DNA from: Bacteroidota bacterium
Lineage (GTDB): Bacteria > Bacteroidota > Bacteroidia > Flavobacteriales > Schleiferiaceae
DNA: 64,000 bases
NCBI GenBank assembly: GCA_024742495.1
Contig: JANSYJ010000001.1
Location: 496,001 to 560,000 of the forward strand
Direction of reading: 5' to 3'
Position numbers and translations under genes: made by a program. How positions within the stretch are numbered: the stretch's first letter is position 1; each line of letters opens with the position of its first letter. Under the pieces are notes generated by a model. The model ran no database searches, was not told where the DNA came from, and saw only the letters and a program-made list of their open reading frames with translations. Positions 1-8,862 of the stretch are shown piece after piece.

Positions 1-2213
1 TTATGGACACTCATGATAGAAATGGCATTGGTCTCTTGCGGAATCCCAACGCTTTTTTCATGACCACGATCCAGCCACCAGTCGATAAACTCAGCCGTTA
101 CCGGTCGGTGGTTTCCTTGGTATTCACGCACCTGATCGAGGAAGAATTGCAAATAAGGATCTTCTTGCCAATTCATGTCAAAGCACTGCATCAATAAATA
201 GCACTTTTCAAATAAGTCTGATGATTGCCATTGCTGATAATCAAAGCCCTCTAAGTCTGCACTTAGTTCTTCTAAAGACTTGGTGCTAAGTCTTTTGCGA
301 TAGAGGTGTAAGTCTTCCCCTTCCTTGTTAGGCGCAAAGCTTAGCCATGGTATTCGCAGTTCTTTTTGATGCGGCCACTCCGTCATTTGCAAGAATGAAA
401 TTATTGCTTGAACCTCTGCTGAAGCACCTACGATAAGGCTATCGGCCGAAAGTATTTGCAAGGGTTCCCCTCCCGGAATGTTGAGTCTTTTTTCGTGTTC
501 TAATAGAAAGCGAGCGCTCTCCTTTCCTTTGCTGTTATTTCTACTTAAAAGGCAAATGTCTCTTGGTTCAAAACCGCGCTCAAACAAATCATTAATTCGG
601 CTGATGAGTGCTTCATGATAATTTTCTATGGCCGCTCCTGCATCAAATAACTCCAAACTTAAATAGGCGCCACTTTTGCGAGCGGGCTCCTGCTTTCCAT
701 GATCGTAAATTGCCCGAAACTGCGGATTGGGTAAATGCGCACTAATGGCTTTAAAAAGTCGATTGTTAAAATGTACCAATTCCGAGCGCGAGCGAAAGTT
801 TTGGCCCATTTGTACAACTTTTCGCTTGTACACCTCCCTTCCATTTACTCGATTAGAGGGGTCATCATCATTAAATAGATCCACAAAAAGCTGTAAGTCG
901 CCGCCTCTAAAACGATAGATACTTTGTTTAGCATCCCCAACTATCATTACCTCCGAATCGGCACCAGCCAGTGCATTATTAATTAAGGGAAGCATATTTT
1001 CCCATTGCAAACGAGAGGTATCCTGAAACTCATCAATGAAAAACTCTTGATAGCGCTCTCCCAAACGTTCATAGAGAAATGGGGCGGGTTGAGCTTGTAA
1101 TTCTTTAGAAATGATTTTATTGAAATCACCAATTGGCAAACGACCACTTTCAGCTTTAATATCTTCAATTCGACTTTCCAGGGCTCCCAATAATGCTAAG
1201 CCGTGCAGGCTCTTTAAGCAAAGCTCCGTTAAAAAGGCGTCTTCATAATGCGCTTCTAAGAAATCTTTGATTTCCAGGGAACTGGCGTAAAGAAGTTCCT
1301 TGAGTTGATCGTCAAAAACACCTTCTTTTTTGGCCTTGCTTGAAGGGATATGGTCTGGCCCAGCGCCATCGAAGGTTTCCTGAATAGTTTTATTGTAGGC
1401 GCTAATTTTTCCCGCTTGGATATTGGCAATAAAGGTAAAGAGTCCGCCTCTGCGGAAATGAGCGGAAACCAATCCATGTTTGCTACAGATCTCAAAGAAA
1501 CTTTTAGTTCGCAACTGGATTTCCTTTCTAAAGGCGGAGAGGCCTTTACTTAATTCGCTTTCAATGCGCAGAATTTCATTTACCTCCAATTCTTTTAAAG
1601 CCTCCAAATAGGGATAGGCTCTTTCCGAGAATAACTCTTTTCCTTTTTCTAAAAGTAAATTTCGGCTGTTTGAGGATCGCTCATCTTCTAATTGCAAACG
1701 AATATAGCGGCTTAGTACCTCAGTATAAGGATGGTCCGGAGCAAGTTCGTCGAAAAGACGGTCCACCGCCTCTTCTAGAATTCGAATGCTATCTAATTCT
1801 ATTTGGAAATTCGAGTTTAGGTTGAGGTCCTTACTAAAACTTCGAAGAAGGCGATTGGTAAAACTATCAATGGTGGATACATTAAAGGCCGCGTAATTAT
1901 GAAGAATTGAAGAAAGGCAGGCGGAAGCACGATACTTAAGCTCCGTTGGATCAAGCTCGAGCTCAAGGGCGAGCGCCTCCACATATTCTAAATCCTCCGC
2001 TTCCAAATTAGGATAGGCTTGCAGGGTTTGGAGTTGGGAAAGAAGCCTGTTTTTCATTTCCCTAGCCGCCTTGTTGGTAAAGGTTATCGCCAAAATCTGC
2101 ATGAACTTTAGCGGCTCCTTACTTTGCAGGCATAACTTCAAATAGTTTCTAACTAGTTGATAGGTTTTACCAGCTCCGGCTGATGCATTGTATATAAAAA
2201 ATGACTCCTCCAT
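1..2213 (-). CDS. UvrD/RecB (AddA-like) helicase, C-terminus cut by window edge
   Basis: About 737 residues of an ATP-dependent superfamily I helicase are present, and the reading frame is still open at position 1. The start is an ATG at 2213. Visible motifs in order are Walker A (NASAGAGKT at the N-terminus), motif Ia (FTNKAAREMKNR), the DExx box (FFIDEFQDTSRLQW), motif III (VGDAKQSIYRFRGGD), motif IV (QNFRSR) and the beginning of motif V (ISIMSVH at the edge). This arrangement fits the helicase subunit of an AddAB/RecBCD-type recombinational repair nuclease. The C-terminal nuclease domain, if present, lies outside the window. An AddB-like partner would be expected nearby but is not in view. 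The helicase assignment is firm; the exact subfamily is inferred from the motif spelling. Confidence 0.88.
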   Translation of the reverse strand, partial: MEESFFIYNASAGAGKTYQLVRNYLKLCLQSKEPLKFMQILAITFTNKAAREMKNRLLSQLQTLQAYPNLEAEDLEYVEALALELELDPTELKYRASACLSSILHNYAAFNVSTIDSFTNRLLRSFSKDLNLNSNFQIELDSIRILEEAVDRLFDELAPDHPYTEVLSRYIRLQLEDERSSNSRNLLLEKGKELFSERAYPYLEALKELEVNEILRIESELSKGLSAFRKEIQLRTKSFFEICSKHGLVSAHFRRGGLFTFIANIQAGKISAYNKTIQETFDGAGPDHIPSSKAKKEGVFDDQLKELLYASSLEIKDFLEAHYEDAFLTELCLKSLHGLALLGALESRIEDIKAESGRLPIGDFNKIISKELQAQPAPFLYERLGERYQEFFIDEFQDTSRLQWENMLPLINNALAGADSEVMIVGDAKQSIYRFRGGDLQLFVDLFNDDDPSNRVNGREVYKRKVVQMGQNFRSRSELVHFNNRLFKAISAHLPNPQFRAIYDHGKQEPARKSGAYLSLELFDAGAAIENYHEALISRINDLFERGFEPRDICLLSRNNSKGKESARFLLEHEKRLNIPGGEPLQILSADSLIVGASAEVQAIISFLQMTEWPHQKELRIPWLSFAPNKEGEDLHLYRKRLSTKSLEELSADLEGFDYQQWQSSDLFEKCYLLMQCFDMNWQEDPYLQFFLDQVREYQGNHRPVTAEFIDWWLDRGHEKSVGIPQETNAISIMSVH

Positions 2214-2556
2214 TAGGGCCTAAATTAGCAAATATGTCTGGCCACGGAATAGTTAAGAAGGGATTTATTAAAAGGCCGCTTGCTAATTTTTTCTAGGCTA
2301 ATAAGGTAAAGTAAATCAGGCTTAGAATCCGCTTGGACCTTATTTGAAACGGAGCTTTAGCGGAAGAGAAAGCTAAAGCCTATTGCTTGTGAAAATGGAC
2401 ATTGAGCTAGCCAAAGCCTCATAGAGAACAACTTTCGTTTTTTAATTTTCAATAACTACTTTTGATACTTGTTAAACAAAGGCAAGCTTTTGTTTAGCCG
2501 GTGCAAACTTTATGCGCCGTAGAATGTTCACATAATACAATCTTAAAACAGAAAAA
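2214..2556. other. Intergenic region between helicase and sodA
   Basis: This 343-bp gap separates two divergent genes and holds no credible coding region. It contains an 8-bp perfect inverted repeat (GCTTTAGC at 2354-2361 and GCTAAAGC at 2372-2379) without a T-tract, so it is not an obvious terminator. It also contains the likely sodA promoter element near 2457. Nothing else stands out. Confidence 0.5.
2457..2464 (+). promoter_or_regulatory. Putative sodA -7 promoter element
   Basis: TACTTTTG matches the Bacteroidota sigma-A -7 consensus TAnnTTTG exactly. At the expected -33 spacing there is TTTCG instead of a perfect TTG. If used, it gives a 5' leader of roughly 85 nt. Confidence 0.45.
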
Positions 2557-3165
2557 ATGGCTTTTGAACTACCAGCATTACCTTATGCTAATGACGCATT
2601 AGAACCACATATTGACGCTCAAACAATGGGCATCCATCATGGCAAGCATCATGCAGGATACACCAGCAAGCTAAATGCCGCCATCGAGGGAACCGATTTA
2701 GCAGCAAAGAGTATAGAAGAAATTATGGCAAACGTTTCCAAGCATGGAGGCGGAGTTCGCAATAATGGCGGAGGCTTTTACAACCACAGTTTATTCTGGT
2801 CCGTTATGAGCCCAAATGGCGGCGGAAACCCAAGTGGCGATCTAGCATCGGCCATTGATGGAGCCTTCGGATCTTTTGAGCAATTTAAAGATGCCTTTGC
2901 CAATGCAGCAGCAACGCGATTTGGTTCAGGTTGGGCTTGGCTTATTGTAGATGCCGACGGAAAGCTTCAGGTAACTAGCAGTCCTAATCAGGATAATCCG
3001 CTTATGGATATTGCAGAAGTAAAAGGGACGCCAATAATGGGATTAGATGTGTGGGAACACGCCTATTACTTGAAATACCAGAACCGTCGTCCGGATTATA
3101 TTGAAGCTTTCTTCCACGTAATTAACTGGGATGAAGTAGCAAAAAACTTCGCGGCAGCTAAATAA
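2557..3165 (+). CDS. sodA: Superoxide dismutase, Mn/Fe family
   Basis: This 202-residue protein is full length for the iron/manganese superoxide dismutase family, which converts superoxide to oxygen and hydrogen peroxide. The four metal ligands are in place: His27 (in GIHHGKHH), His77 (in FYNHSLFW), Asp164 and His168 ([18 protein letters not shown]). Gln145 in the [10 protein letters not shown] segment and a glycine at the position preceding His77 are the arrangement found in Mn-type enzymes. Cambialistic use of iron is common in this phylum and cannot be excluded. There is no signal peptide, so the enzyme is cytoplasmic. The gene is transcribed alone and is followed by a strong intrinsic terminator. 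Confidence 0.95.
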   Translation: MAFELPALPYANDALEPHIDAQTMGIHHGKHHAGYTSKLNAAIEGTDLAAKSIEEIMANVSKHGGGVRNNGGGFYNHSLFWSVMSPNGGGNPSGDLASAIDGAFGSFEQFKDAFANAAATRFGSGWAWLIVDADGKLQVTSSPNQDNPLMDIAEVKGTPIMGLDVWEHAYYLKYQNRRPDYIEAFFHVINWDEVAKNFAAAK

Positions 3166-3186
3166 AAGACTGTCCTAATTTTATTT

Positions 3187-3227
3187 AGCCCCTCAAATGG
3201 CCAATTGCTTTTTTGAGGGGCTTTTTT
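3187..3227 (+). terminator. Rho-independent terminator after sodA
   Basis: An 11-bp perfect stem (AGCCCCTCAAA at 3187-3197, TTTGAGGGGCT at 3212-3222) is followed by a run of T. It ends the sodA transcript and overlaps the TTG that would otherwise extend lpxH upstream. Confidence 0.9.
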
Positions 3228-3239
3228 GTATCCAGCTTT

Positions 3240-3268
3240 TTGGAGCTTCGGCCATTCTTCTATCTTCG
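3240..3268 (+). promoter_or_regulatory. lpxH promoter (TTG-N18-TATCTTCG)
   Basis: TTG at 3240-3242, 18 bases, then TATCTTCG at 3261-3268 fits the Bacteroidota promoter with one mismatch in the TTTG. It lies directly after the sodA terminator and only 5 bases before the ATG at 3273, implying a very short or absent leader. Confidence 0.6.
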
Positions 3269-3272
3269 CCAG

Positions 3273-4073
3273 ATGCAACTGGAAGAGGGAAAGAAAATTT
3301 ATTTCGCCAGTGACCTCCACTTAGGAGTGCCTAGTCATGAAGCAAGTTTAGTTCGTGAGAAGCACTTTGTACGCTGGTTAGATTTGATAAAGCAAGACGC
3401 GGCCGAGATTTTCTTAGTTGGCGATGTTTTCGATTTCTGGTTCGAGTATAAAAAGGCGGTTCCAAGGGGCTTCGTTAGGTTACTGGGCAAATTAGCGGAA
3501 TTAAGCGATGCGGGTATTCCAATTCACCTTTTTACAGGCAATCACGACATGTGGATTTTCGATTACCTTCCACAGGAAATTGGCCTAACCTTATATCGTG
3601 AACCTATTGAACGTAAGTGGAATAACAAAAGCTTTTACATTGGTCACGGCGATGGTCTTGGCCCGGGGGATCATGGTTATAAGCTAATTAAAAAGGTTTT
3701 TGAAAACCCCTTCCTACAATGGTGCTTTGCCAGGTTGCACCCTAATTTTGGTATTGGTTTAGCCGATTACTTCTCACGGAGCTCCCGTGCGAAAACCGGT
3801 GAAAAGGACGCCATCTTCCTAGGGGAGGACCAGGAGTGGCTAGTCATCTATTGTAGGGAATTACTGGAAAAGGCGCATCGCGATTACTTTGTCTTTGGCC
3901 ACCGTCATCTTCCCCTAAACATTACTTTAAATTCAGCCGGAAGTAAGTATATCAATTTAGGTGATTGGATTTCCTATTATACCTACGCCGCCTTTGATGG
4001 GCAGGAGCTACAGCTATTTAACTTCCCCTTGCAGGCTGAAAGTCCAAGTTTATGGACAGAAAGTAAGTTCTAG
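3273..4073 (+). CDS. lpxH: UDP-2,3-diacylglucosamine diphosphatase (LpxH-type metallophosphatase)
   Basis: The protein of about 266 residues is a calcineurin-like metallophosphoesterase with the LpxH motif set: SDLHLG near the N-terminus, GDVFDFWFEY, GNHD, GHGDGLGPGD and FGHRH, which supply the dinuclear metal site. LpxH removes UMP from UDP-2,3-diacylglucosamine in lipid A synthesis at the inner membrane. The start at ATG 3273 is chosen because the upstream in-frame TTG lies inside the sodA terminator and because a promoter sits between them. The 3' end overlaps the convergent TonB receptor gene by 56 bp. A different sugar-nucleotide pyrophosphatase of the same family is the main alternative. 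Confidence 0.88.
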   Translation: MQLEEGKKIYFASDLHLGVPSHEASLVREKHFVRWLDLIKQDAAEIFLVGDVFDFWFEYKKAVPRGFVRLLGKLAELSDAGIPIHLFTGNHDMWIFDYLPQEIGLTLYREPIERKWNNKSFYIGHGDGLGPGDHGYKLIKKVFENPFLQWCFARLHPNFGIGLADYFSRSSRAKTGEKDAIFLGEDQEWLVIYCRELLEKAHRDYFVFGHRHLPLNITLNSAGSKYINLGDWISYYTYAAFDGQELQLFNFPLQAESPSLWTESKF

Positions 4074-6390
4074 GTAACATTGGGCCGTAAATATAGGAGG
4101 CATCGCGATCGGCTCCTGTCGGCAAATCTTCCTGAAAAGCATTAAAGATATTCTTAACACCAAGTTTTAAACGGAGCGACCATAAATCGCTTTCGATCAT
4201 AACACGTTCTAGGGAAGTTTGAAAATCAAAGAAGGCCGGTGTTTCAAGAAGTTCCAACTCTTCAGTATCGGCATCAACTAATCTAGCAATGTCCATAGAG
4301 CCTGTATAGTTAAGAGCAGCATTAAGGGTGAACAGTTCCTTTAGGGGATACTGCAGCCTGAAGTAGCCATATAGATTAGGTGTTCGCAAGAAACGATCAC
4401 TGCTTAGGGACCTAAGACCATCATTAGCCTCGTCTTCCCAAAGCAATTGAGGGCTATTAAAAAAAGCTTGTTGGGCGGTAAATGAAACTTGACTTTCAAG
4501 GCCATTGCGCCAAGCCCCTTGATACTCCAAATTTAGCCCCCTTACAAGGCCTTCATCACCGTTTGATTTAAGCTGTACCGCCGTACCATTTATTTGCGAT
4601 GCCCGCTCGATATGAACAAAGGGATTTCTTAAAAGGGTATAAAAGCCAGAAAGCACAAGCTTATGTTCGCTAAAACTGTTGGTAATGAGATGTTCAGAGG
4701 ATAGGTTAAAGCTATTGCTGCTTTCAGGTAATAGTTCTTCATCAATTTGAACTAATAAGGCGGCTCCACCAACTGTTTCGATATGCAAATCCTCATTAAA
4801 GGCCTGTGGTACTCGAAATCCTCGCGCATAGGATGCTCTAATTTGCCATTGATCACTGGCGGTATACTGCAGGTTTAAACGCGGCGATACATTATAGAAG
4901 TTCTCATCTTGAATAAATTCACTGTCATTTAAACGGTACAGTCCATCTATATGATTGATATCAAAGCGACTACCTATGTCAAGTTTAAAGCTATTTGAAG
5001 CTTTCCAGGAAGCCTGTACATAAGAACCCCAATTGTTAACGGATTGAATGATTTGGCGATTATAGCCTGGAATTTCCTCGTCCACTTGATTAAATTGATA
5101 CTCGCTTCCTAGGCTTAATAGGAAGGCATCATTTAGAGATTTGGAGATTTGCCCGCCGGCCACAAAGCTGTAGTCGATAGCTTTTCCATAGGCGTTCAGC
5201 GCGATAATATCGGATTCGCTAAGGCTGTCGCCGGGATTCAAAATTCGCCCTCCGGCACCGTAGTAGCTGTCGCGGATGGTGTTTTGTCCAGATGTATAAA
5301 CTGAGTATTGAGTTTTCCCATCATCAGACAAACTTTCATAGGCGAGGCCACCGCCAATAATAGCGTGCTCGAGTTGCTCGGCAATCCTACTTTGATGTGG
5401 GGGGCGTTCCAGCTCACTACCTCCTCGGCGAAACTCATCAATAATAAATAGATCCAGGCTGAACTTTGAACGAGTTCGCGGTTTCCAATAAGCATTCAAT
5501 CCTAAGGTTTGATTTTGCAATTGGGTAATTTCAGTAAAGCCATCCTGATTGGCATCCCAGGCTTGTCTGCTTCGGCGAAAGCCAAAGAGGTTCATTCCCG
5601 ATTGCATTGTAGCATCTCCGATACTAGCGCCAAAGCTTTGACTATTTTCCCAGGCTTCGCCCGCAATGCTTTGCAGTTGTGAGCCGGCGTAAAAGCGATT
5701 TTCATGAGGCTCGGCGGTGATAATATTAACTGTGCCCCCAATGGCATTGCCGCCGTATAAAGCGGAACCACCGCCGCGCACCACTTCCACCCTTTCTACC
5801 ATGGGGGCGGGAATCATTTCCAAACCATAAACCGCCATTAGGCTGGAGAAAATGGGTCGCGAATTCATTAGAATTTGAGAGTAAGCCCCACCTAAACCGT
5901 TGATGCGTAATTGGGTGAAACCACAGTTCTGACAATTGTTTTCAACCCGAAGGCCAGGGCTAAATGACAAACCTTCAGCAAGACTCAAAGCGGCTACTTG
6001 ATCGAATAGCTCGGGCTTCAAGGTTTCTACAATTACCGGGGAATTGTATCGGCTTATAGCCCGCCTATTGCCGCTAACCACCACCTCTTCTAATCCCAGG
6101 CGATCTTCTACCAGAACAATGTCGAGATGAGCCTCATTGTCACTTAATTTTAGACTTTGGCTGCGAAAGCCAACATAGCGAACAACAAGTTTACTGTCGG
6201 CGCTAAGGCTCGATATTTCTAAAGAGTAGTAGCCATTCTCATCACTTGTAGTGCCTTTTCCTTCGGGGGTGATTATGAGGTTTACCCCTGCCAGGGGCGC
6301 CCCCGACTCATCTTTAATATGGCCGTTTATTTTTTGCCCATTACTATGAAGGACTAAAAGTAGGAGAGTAGTAATTGATAATATTCGCAA
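4018..6390 (-). CDS. TonB-dependent outer-membrane receptor, probably for metal uptake
   Basis: This protein of about 790 residues has a signal peptide, a carboxypeptidase-regulatory-like domain (GHIKDESGAPLAGVNL), a plug domain (RVEVVRGGGSALYGGNAIGG) and a long beta-barrel. The plug carries a paired-cysteine motif, NNCQNCGFTQLRINGLGG. No ATG is available. TTG at 6390 is preferred because it gives a compact signal peptide (MRILSITTLLLLVLHSNGQ) and because the upstream TTG at 6408 falls inside the predicted promoter and operator. The gene diverges from a DtxR-type regulator and its metal ABC transporter, which suggests import of manganese, zinc or a metal chelate across the outer membrane. The substrate is inferred from context only. 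Confidence 0.88.
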   Translation of the reverse strand: MRILSITTLLLLVLHSNGQKINGHIKDESGAPLAGVNLIITPEGKGTTSDENGYYSLEISSLSADSKLVVRYVGFRSQSLKLSDNEAHLDIVLVEDRLGLEEVVVSGNRRAISRYNSPVIVETLKPELFDQVAALSLAEGLSFSPGLRVENNCQNCGFTQLRINGLGGAYSQILMNSRPIFSSLMAVYGLEMIPAPMVERVEVVRGGGSALYGGNAIGGTVNIITAEPHENRFYAGSQLQSIAGEAWENSQSFGASIGDATMQSGMNLFGFRRSRQAWDANQDGFTEITQLQNQTLGLNAYWKPRTRSKFSLDLFIIDEFRRGGSELERPPHQSRIAEQLEHAIIGGGLAYESLSDDGKTQYSVYTSGQNTIRDSYYGAGGRILNPGDSLSESDIIALNAYGKAIDYSFVAGGQISKSLNDAFLLSLGSEYQFNQVDEEIPGYNRQIIQSVNNWGSYVQASWKASNSFKLDIGSRFDINHIDGLYRLNDSEFIQDENFYNVSPRLNLQYTASDQWQIRASYARGFRVPQAFNEDLHIETVGGAALLVQIDEELLPESSNSFNLSSEHLITNSFSEHKLVLSGFYTLLRNPFVHIERASQINGTAVQLKSNGDEGLVRGLNLEYQGAWRNGLESQVSFTAQQAFFNSPQLLWEDEANDGLRSLSSDRFLRTPNLYGYFRLQYPLKELFTLNAALNYTGSMDIARLVDADTEELELLETPAFFDFQTSLERVMIESDLWSLRLKLGVKNIFNAFQEDLPTGADRDASYIYGPMLPRTYFLSINLDFQPARGS

Positions 6391-6399
6391 AACAATAAA

Positions 6400-6415
6400 T
6401 TTAGACAAATCTAAA
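6400..6415. promoter_or_regulatory. Predicted DtxR/MntR-type operator
   Basis: The perfect inverted repeat TTTAGA-CAAA-TCTAAA lies in the 50-70 bp between the divergent receptor and dtxR-like genes. It resembles MntR/TroR-type boxes. On the reverse strand it contains the receptor's -7 element, and on the forward strand it occupies the -33 region of the regulator. Binding by the adjacent regulator would therefore control both directions. Confidence 0.65.
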
Positions 6416-6437
6416 AATGATTTTCCTATTTTCGCAA
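6406..6437 (-). promoter_or_regulatory. Promoter of the TonB receptor gene
   Basis: On the reverse strand TTG (6437-6435), 21 bases, then TAGATTTG (6413-6406) matches the phylum promoter consensus. The -7 element is embedded in the palindrome at 6400-6415. Confidence 0.55.
6427..6434 (+). promoter_or_regulatory. Putative -7 element of the dtxR/metal transporter operon
   Basis: TATTTTCG differs from TAnnTTTG by one base and lies 27 bp upstream of the TTG start at 6462. The palindrome at 6400-6415 covers its expected -33 region. No clear TTG is seen there. Confidence 0.4.
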
Positions 6438-6461
6438 AAGATTATTTGAAAAAGCAAAGAA

Positions 6462-7121
6462 TTGAATTTAAGCCTTACCGAAGAGAACTACCTCAAGGCC
6501 CTTTTTTTTATCAGCGGAAGTGAGGGAAATCTTGTGAACACCAATGCTGTTGCGGAGCGAATGGAAACGAAACCCGCTACCGTTACGGACATGTTGCGCA
6601 AACTGAAAAAAAAGGAGCTGATTGAATACCAGCCCTATAAAGGCAGTCGCTTGAACAAAGAAGGTCGCCTATATGCCATTCAAATTTTAAGGAAGCACCG
6701 TTTATGGGAAACCTTTTTAGTAGATAAGCTGGGTTTCGGATGGGAGGAAGTGCACGATATCGCGGAGCAGTTGGAACATGTTCGCTCACCCAAGCTAACT
6801 CAGCGCTTGGCAAGTTTTTTAGGAAACCCACAGTTTGACCCTCATGGGGATCCCATTCCCGATGAAAGCGGGGCATTTCCAATAAGGGAAGAGCTAACGC
6901 TCGACCGTTCGGTGGAAGGAGAAGTGGTGATTGTTAAGGGCGTAAAAGACAGTTCGCCAGAATTCCTCAATTACATAGCCAAGCTGGGAATAAAACTAGG
7001 TGATAGTTTAAACGTACTAAGCGTGGAGCCTTTTGACGGCAGCATATTGCTTGTGCATAACCGTCAAGAGTTTCGTCTATCCGCCCAGGCATCAACCAAC
7101 CTCTATATCTCTAGGGCATGA
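6462..7121 (+). CDS. DtxR/MntR-family metal-dependent transcriptional regulator
   Basis: The 219-residue protein has an N-terminal winged helix (SLTEENYLKAL onward), a central dimerisation and metal-binding domain and a C-terminal FeoA/SH3-like domain from about residue 145. Residues matching MntR metal ligands are visible: His79 (KHRLWE), Glu102, Glu105 and His106 (EQLEHV). The positions of MntR Asp8 and Glu11 are Asn9 and Lys12 here. The start is TTG at 6462; a stop lies in frame just upstream and there is no ATG. It overlaps the binding-protein gene by 4 bp and probably represses both the transporter operon and the divergent receptor when metal is plentiful. Whether it senses Mn, Fe or Zn cannot be told. 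Confidence 0.9.
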   Translation: MNLSLTEENYLKALFFISGSEGNLVNTNAVAERMETKPATVTDMLRKLKKKELIEYQPYKGSRLNKEGRLYAIQILRKHRLWETFLVDKLGFGWEEVHDIAEQLEHVRSPKLTQRLASFLGNPQFDPHGDPIPDESGAFPIREELTLDRSVEGEVVIVKGVKDSSPEFLNYIAKLGIKLGDSLNVLSVEPFDGSILLVHNRQEFRLSAQASTNLYISRA

Positions 7122-8026
7122 AAAAGTTAGTTTTATTTTTTGGCCTAGGTCTGCTATTCATAGGATGCCAGGAGAAAACATCATCGGCTCCTTTTAGCAT
7201 TGTATGCACTACCGGCATGCTGGCCGATGCGGTGACAAATTTATTAGAAGGGGTAGACTCGGTTGATATACATGCATTAATGGGCCCCGGCACCGACCCT
7301 CATCTTTACAAGGCTAGTCAGAGTGATGTATTGGCCTTAAGCCGCGGCGATCTTATAGTTTATAACGGATTGCACCTTGAAGGGAAAATGCAGTCTTTAT
7401 TTGAAAAACTTAATCAGGAAAGAGTTTTTGCTGCCGCGGAACAGTTGCCAGATTCAATGCTGATAAACGCTAGTGACTACGCCCAAGCCCATGATCCACA
7501 TGTTTGGTTCGACCTTAGCCTGTGGTCAATGGTTTGCCAAGGACTTTCTCAGCGCTTACAAGAAGCATTGCCCCATGCCGCTAAAACCATCGCCAAAAAT
7601 GAGCAAAGCTATCAGAAGGATCTTGAAAAAGCACATTCATGGGCTTTAAATAAGATGTCCTTAATTCCTGAAAAACAGAGAGTACTGGTAACTGCACATG
7701 ATGCCTTTAAATATTTTGGCCAAGCTTATAAGATTGAAGTGCGTGGATTACAGGGGATTTCAACTACCGCGGAATTCGGTTTACGTGATATTAGCGATCT
7801 AGCGCAGTTTATTAAAGACCGCGGAATTAAGGCGGTTTTTGTGGAGTCTTCCGTTTCTCCAAAGGCGATTGAGGCCGTTCGAGAGGCGGTATTGCGAGAG
7901 GGAAGAAACTTAGAACTTGGTGGAGAACTGTATTCTGACGCCCTAGGTGCCGCGGATTCTGAAGCGGGAACCTTTCTAGGAATGTTTTATAAAAATGTTC
8001 GAACCATAGAATCATCTTTACTATGA
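7118..8026 (+). CDS. Metal ABC transporter substrate-binding lipoprotein (TroA/ZnuA family)
   Basis: This 302-residue lipoprotein has a signal peptide ending at Cys17 (FIGCQEK). It belongs to the cluster A-I metal-binding proteins. Likely ligands are His62 (GTDPHLYKAS), His128 (HDPHVWFD), His194 (VTAHDAFKYF) and Asp274 (LYSDALG). Having His rather than Glu as the third ligand resembles TroA and ZnuA more than PsaA or MntC, so zinc or manganese are both possible. ESSVSPKAI is also typical of the family. The gene overlaps its regulator and the ATPase gene by 4 bp each, so the set is one transcript. The protein would hand metal to the inner-membrane permeases. Confidence 0.92.
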   Translation: MKKLVLFFGLGLLFIGCQEKTSSAPFSIVCTTGMLADAVTNLLEGVDSVDIHALMGPGTDPHLYKASQSDVLALSRGDLIVYNGLHLEGKMQSLFEKLNQERVFAAAEQLPDSMLINASDYAQAHDPHVWFDLSLWSMVCQGLSQRLQEALPHAAKTIAKNEQSYQKDLEKAHSWALNKMSLIPEKQRVLVTAHDAFKYFGQAYKIEVRGLQGISTTAEFGLRDISDLAQFIKDRGIKAVFVESSVSPKAIEAVREAVLREGRNLELGGELYSDALGAADSEAGTFLGMFYKNVRTIESSLL

Positions 8027-8862
8027 GCCTTGAAAAACAAGTAGTTGGAGAAGTGGTGTTAGAGGTGCACAATCTAAGTGCCAGCTACAACCGCAAACCG
8101 GTTCTTTGGGATATTGACTTTCAATTAACCGCGGGCCAGTTGGTAGGTATTGTGGGTCCAAATGGAAGTGGTAAAACCACCTTATTAAGGAACATCATGG
8201 GCTTAATGGAGGCGGATAGTGGTTATGTAAGACTTTTTGGAAAGGGTCTTAATGAGGTAAGGGATAGAGTAAGCTACGTTCCTCAAAGGGAATCGGTGGA
8301 TTGGGATTTTCCAGTTTCGGTGCGAGAGGTAGTGGAAATGGGTCGCTACCGCCCCAAGAATTTATTGCGTCGATTAAAAACTAGCGATCAGGATTTAGTA
8401 GATCAGGCTTTGGAAAAAGTGGGCATGTTGGAATATGCCGCAAGACAAATAGGGCAACTTTCTGGAGGCCAGCAACAGCGAGTATTTCTGGCCAGAGCAT
8501 TGGCTCAGGATGCGGACCTGTATTTAATGGATGAGCCTTTCGTTGGGGTTGATGCCGCTACGGAAGATGCTATTTTAAAGGTGCTTACCGAATTAAAGGA
8601 GGATGGAAAAACGGTGGTAATAGTGCATCATGACCTGCAAACCGCTTTTCAGTATTTTGATTCGATGGTGCTACTTAACACCCGTTTAGTGGCAGTAGGT
8701 CCAAAGAATAGCGTTTTCACCAAAGAGAACCTGCAGGAAGCTTATGGCGGTCGATTAACCGTTTTATCGAAACTATCGCAGGTAATTGCAAGTTCCGAAT
8801 TTCCGGTAAGGGAAAAGGGTTTTAAAGAGAAAACAGGCAAGGGGGACCCGCAAGATGGATAA
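8023..8862 (+). CDS. Metal ABC transporter ATP-binding protein
   Basis: The 279-residue ATPase has Walker A at 45-53 (GPNGSGKTT), the signature LSGGQQQR at about 146-153, Walker B (LYLMDEP) and an H-loop histidine (VIVHHD). It powers metal import with the two permeases encoded downstream. The last 30 or so residues are a charged extension beyond the usual family length. It overlaps the preceding gene by 4 bp and the following one by 8 bp, consistent with translational coupling. Confidence 0.93.
   Translation: MSLEKQVVGEVVLEVHNLSASYNRKPVLWDIDFQLTAGQLVGIVGPNGSGKTTLLRNIMGLMEADSGYVRLFGKGLNEVRDRVSYVPQRESVDWDFPVSVREVVEMGRYRPKNLLRRLKTSDQDLVDQALEKVGMLEYAARQIGQLSGGQQQRVFLARALAQDADLYLMDEPFVGVDAATEDAILKVLTELKEDGKTVVIVHHDLQTAFQYFDSMVLLNTRLVAVGPKNSVFTKENLQEAYGGRLTVLSKLSQVIASSEFPVREKGFKEKTGKGDPQDG

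Noticed and set aside
3213-3272. Upstream TTG start for the LpxH gene
   Set aside because: It lies inside the sodA terminator stem and upstream of a good promoter; the ATG at 3273 begins at the first conserved strand.
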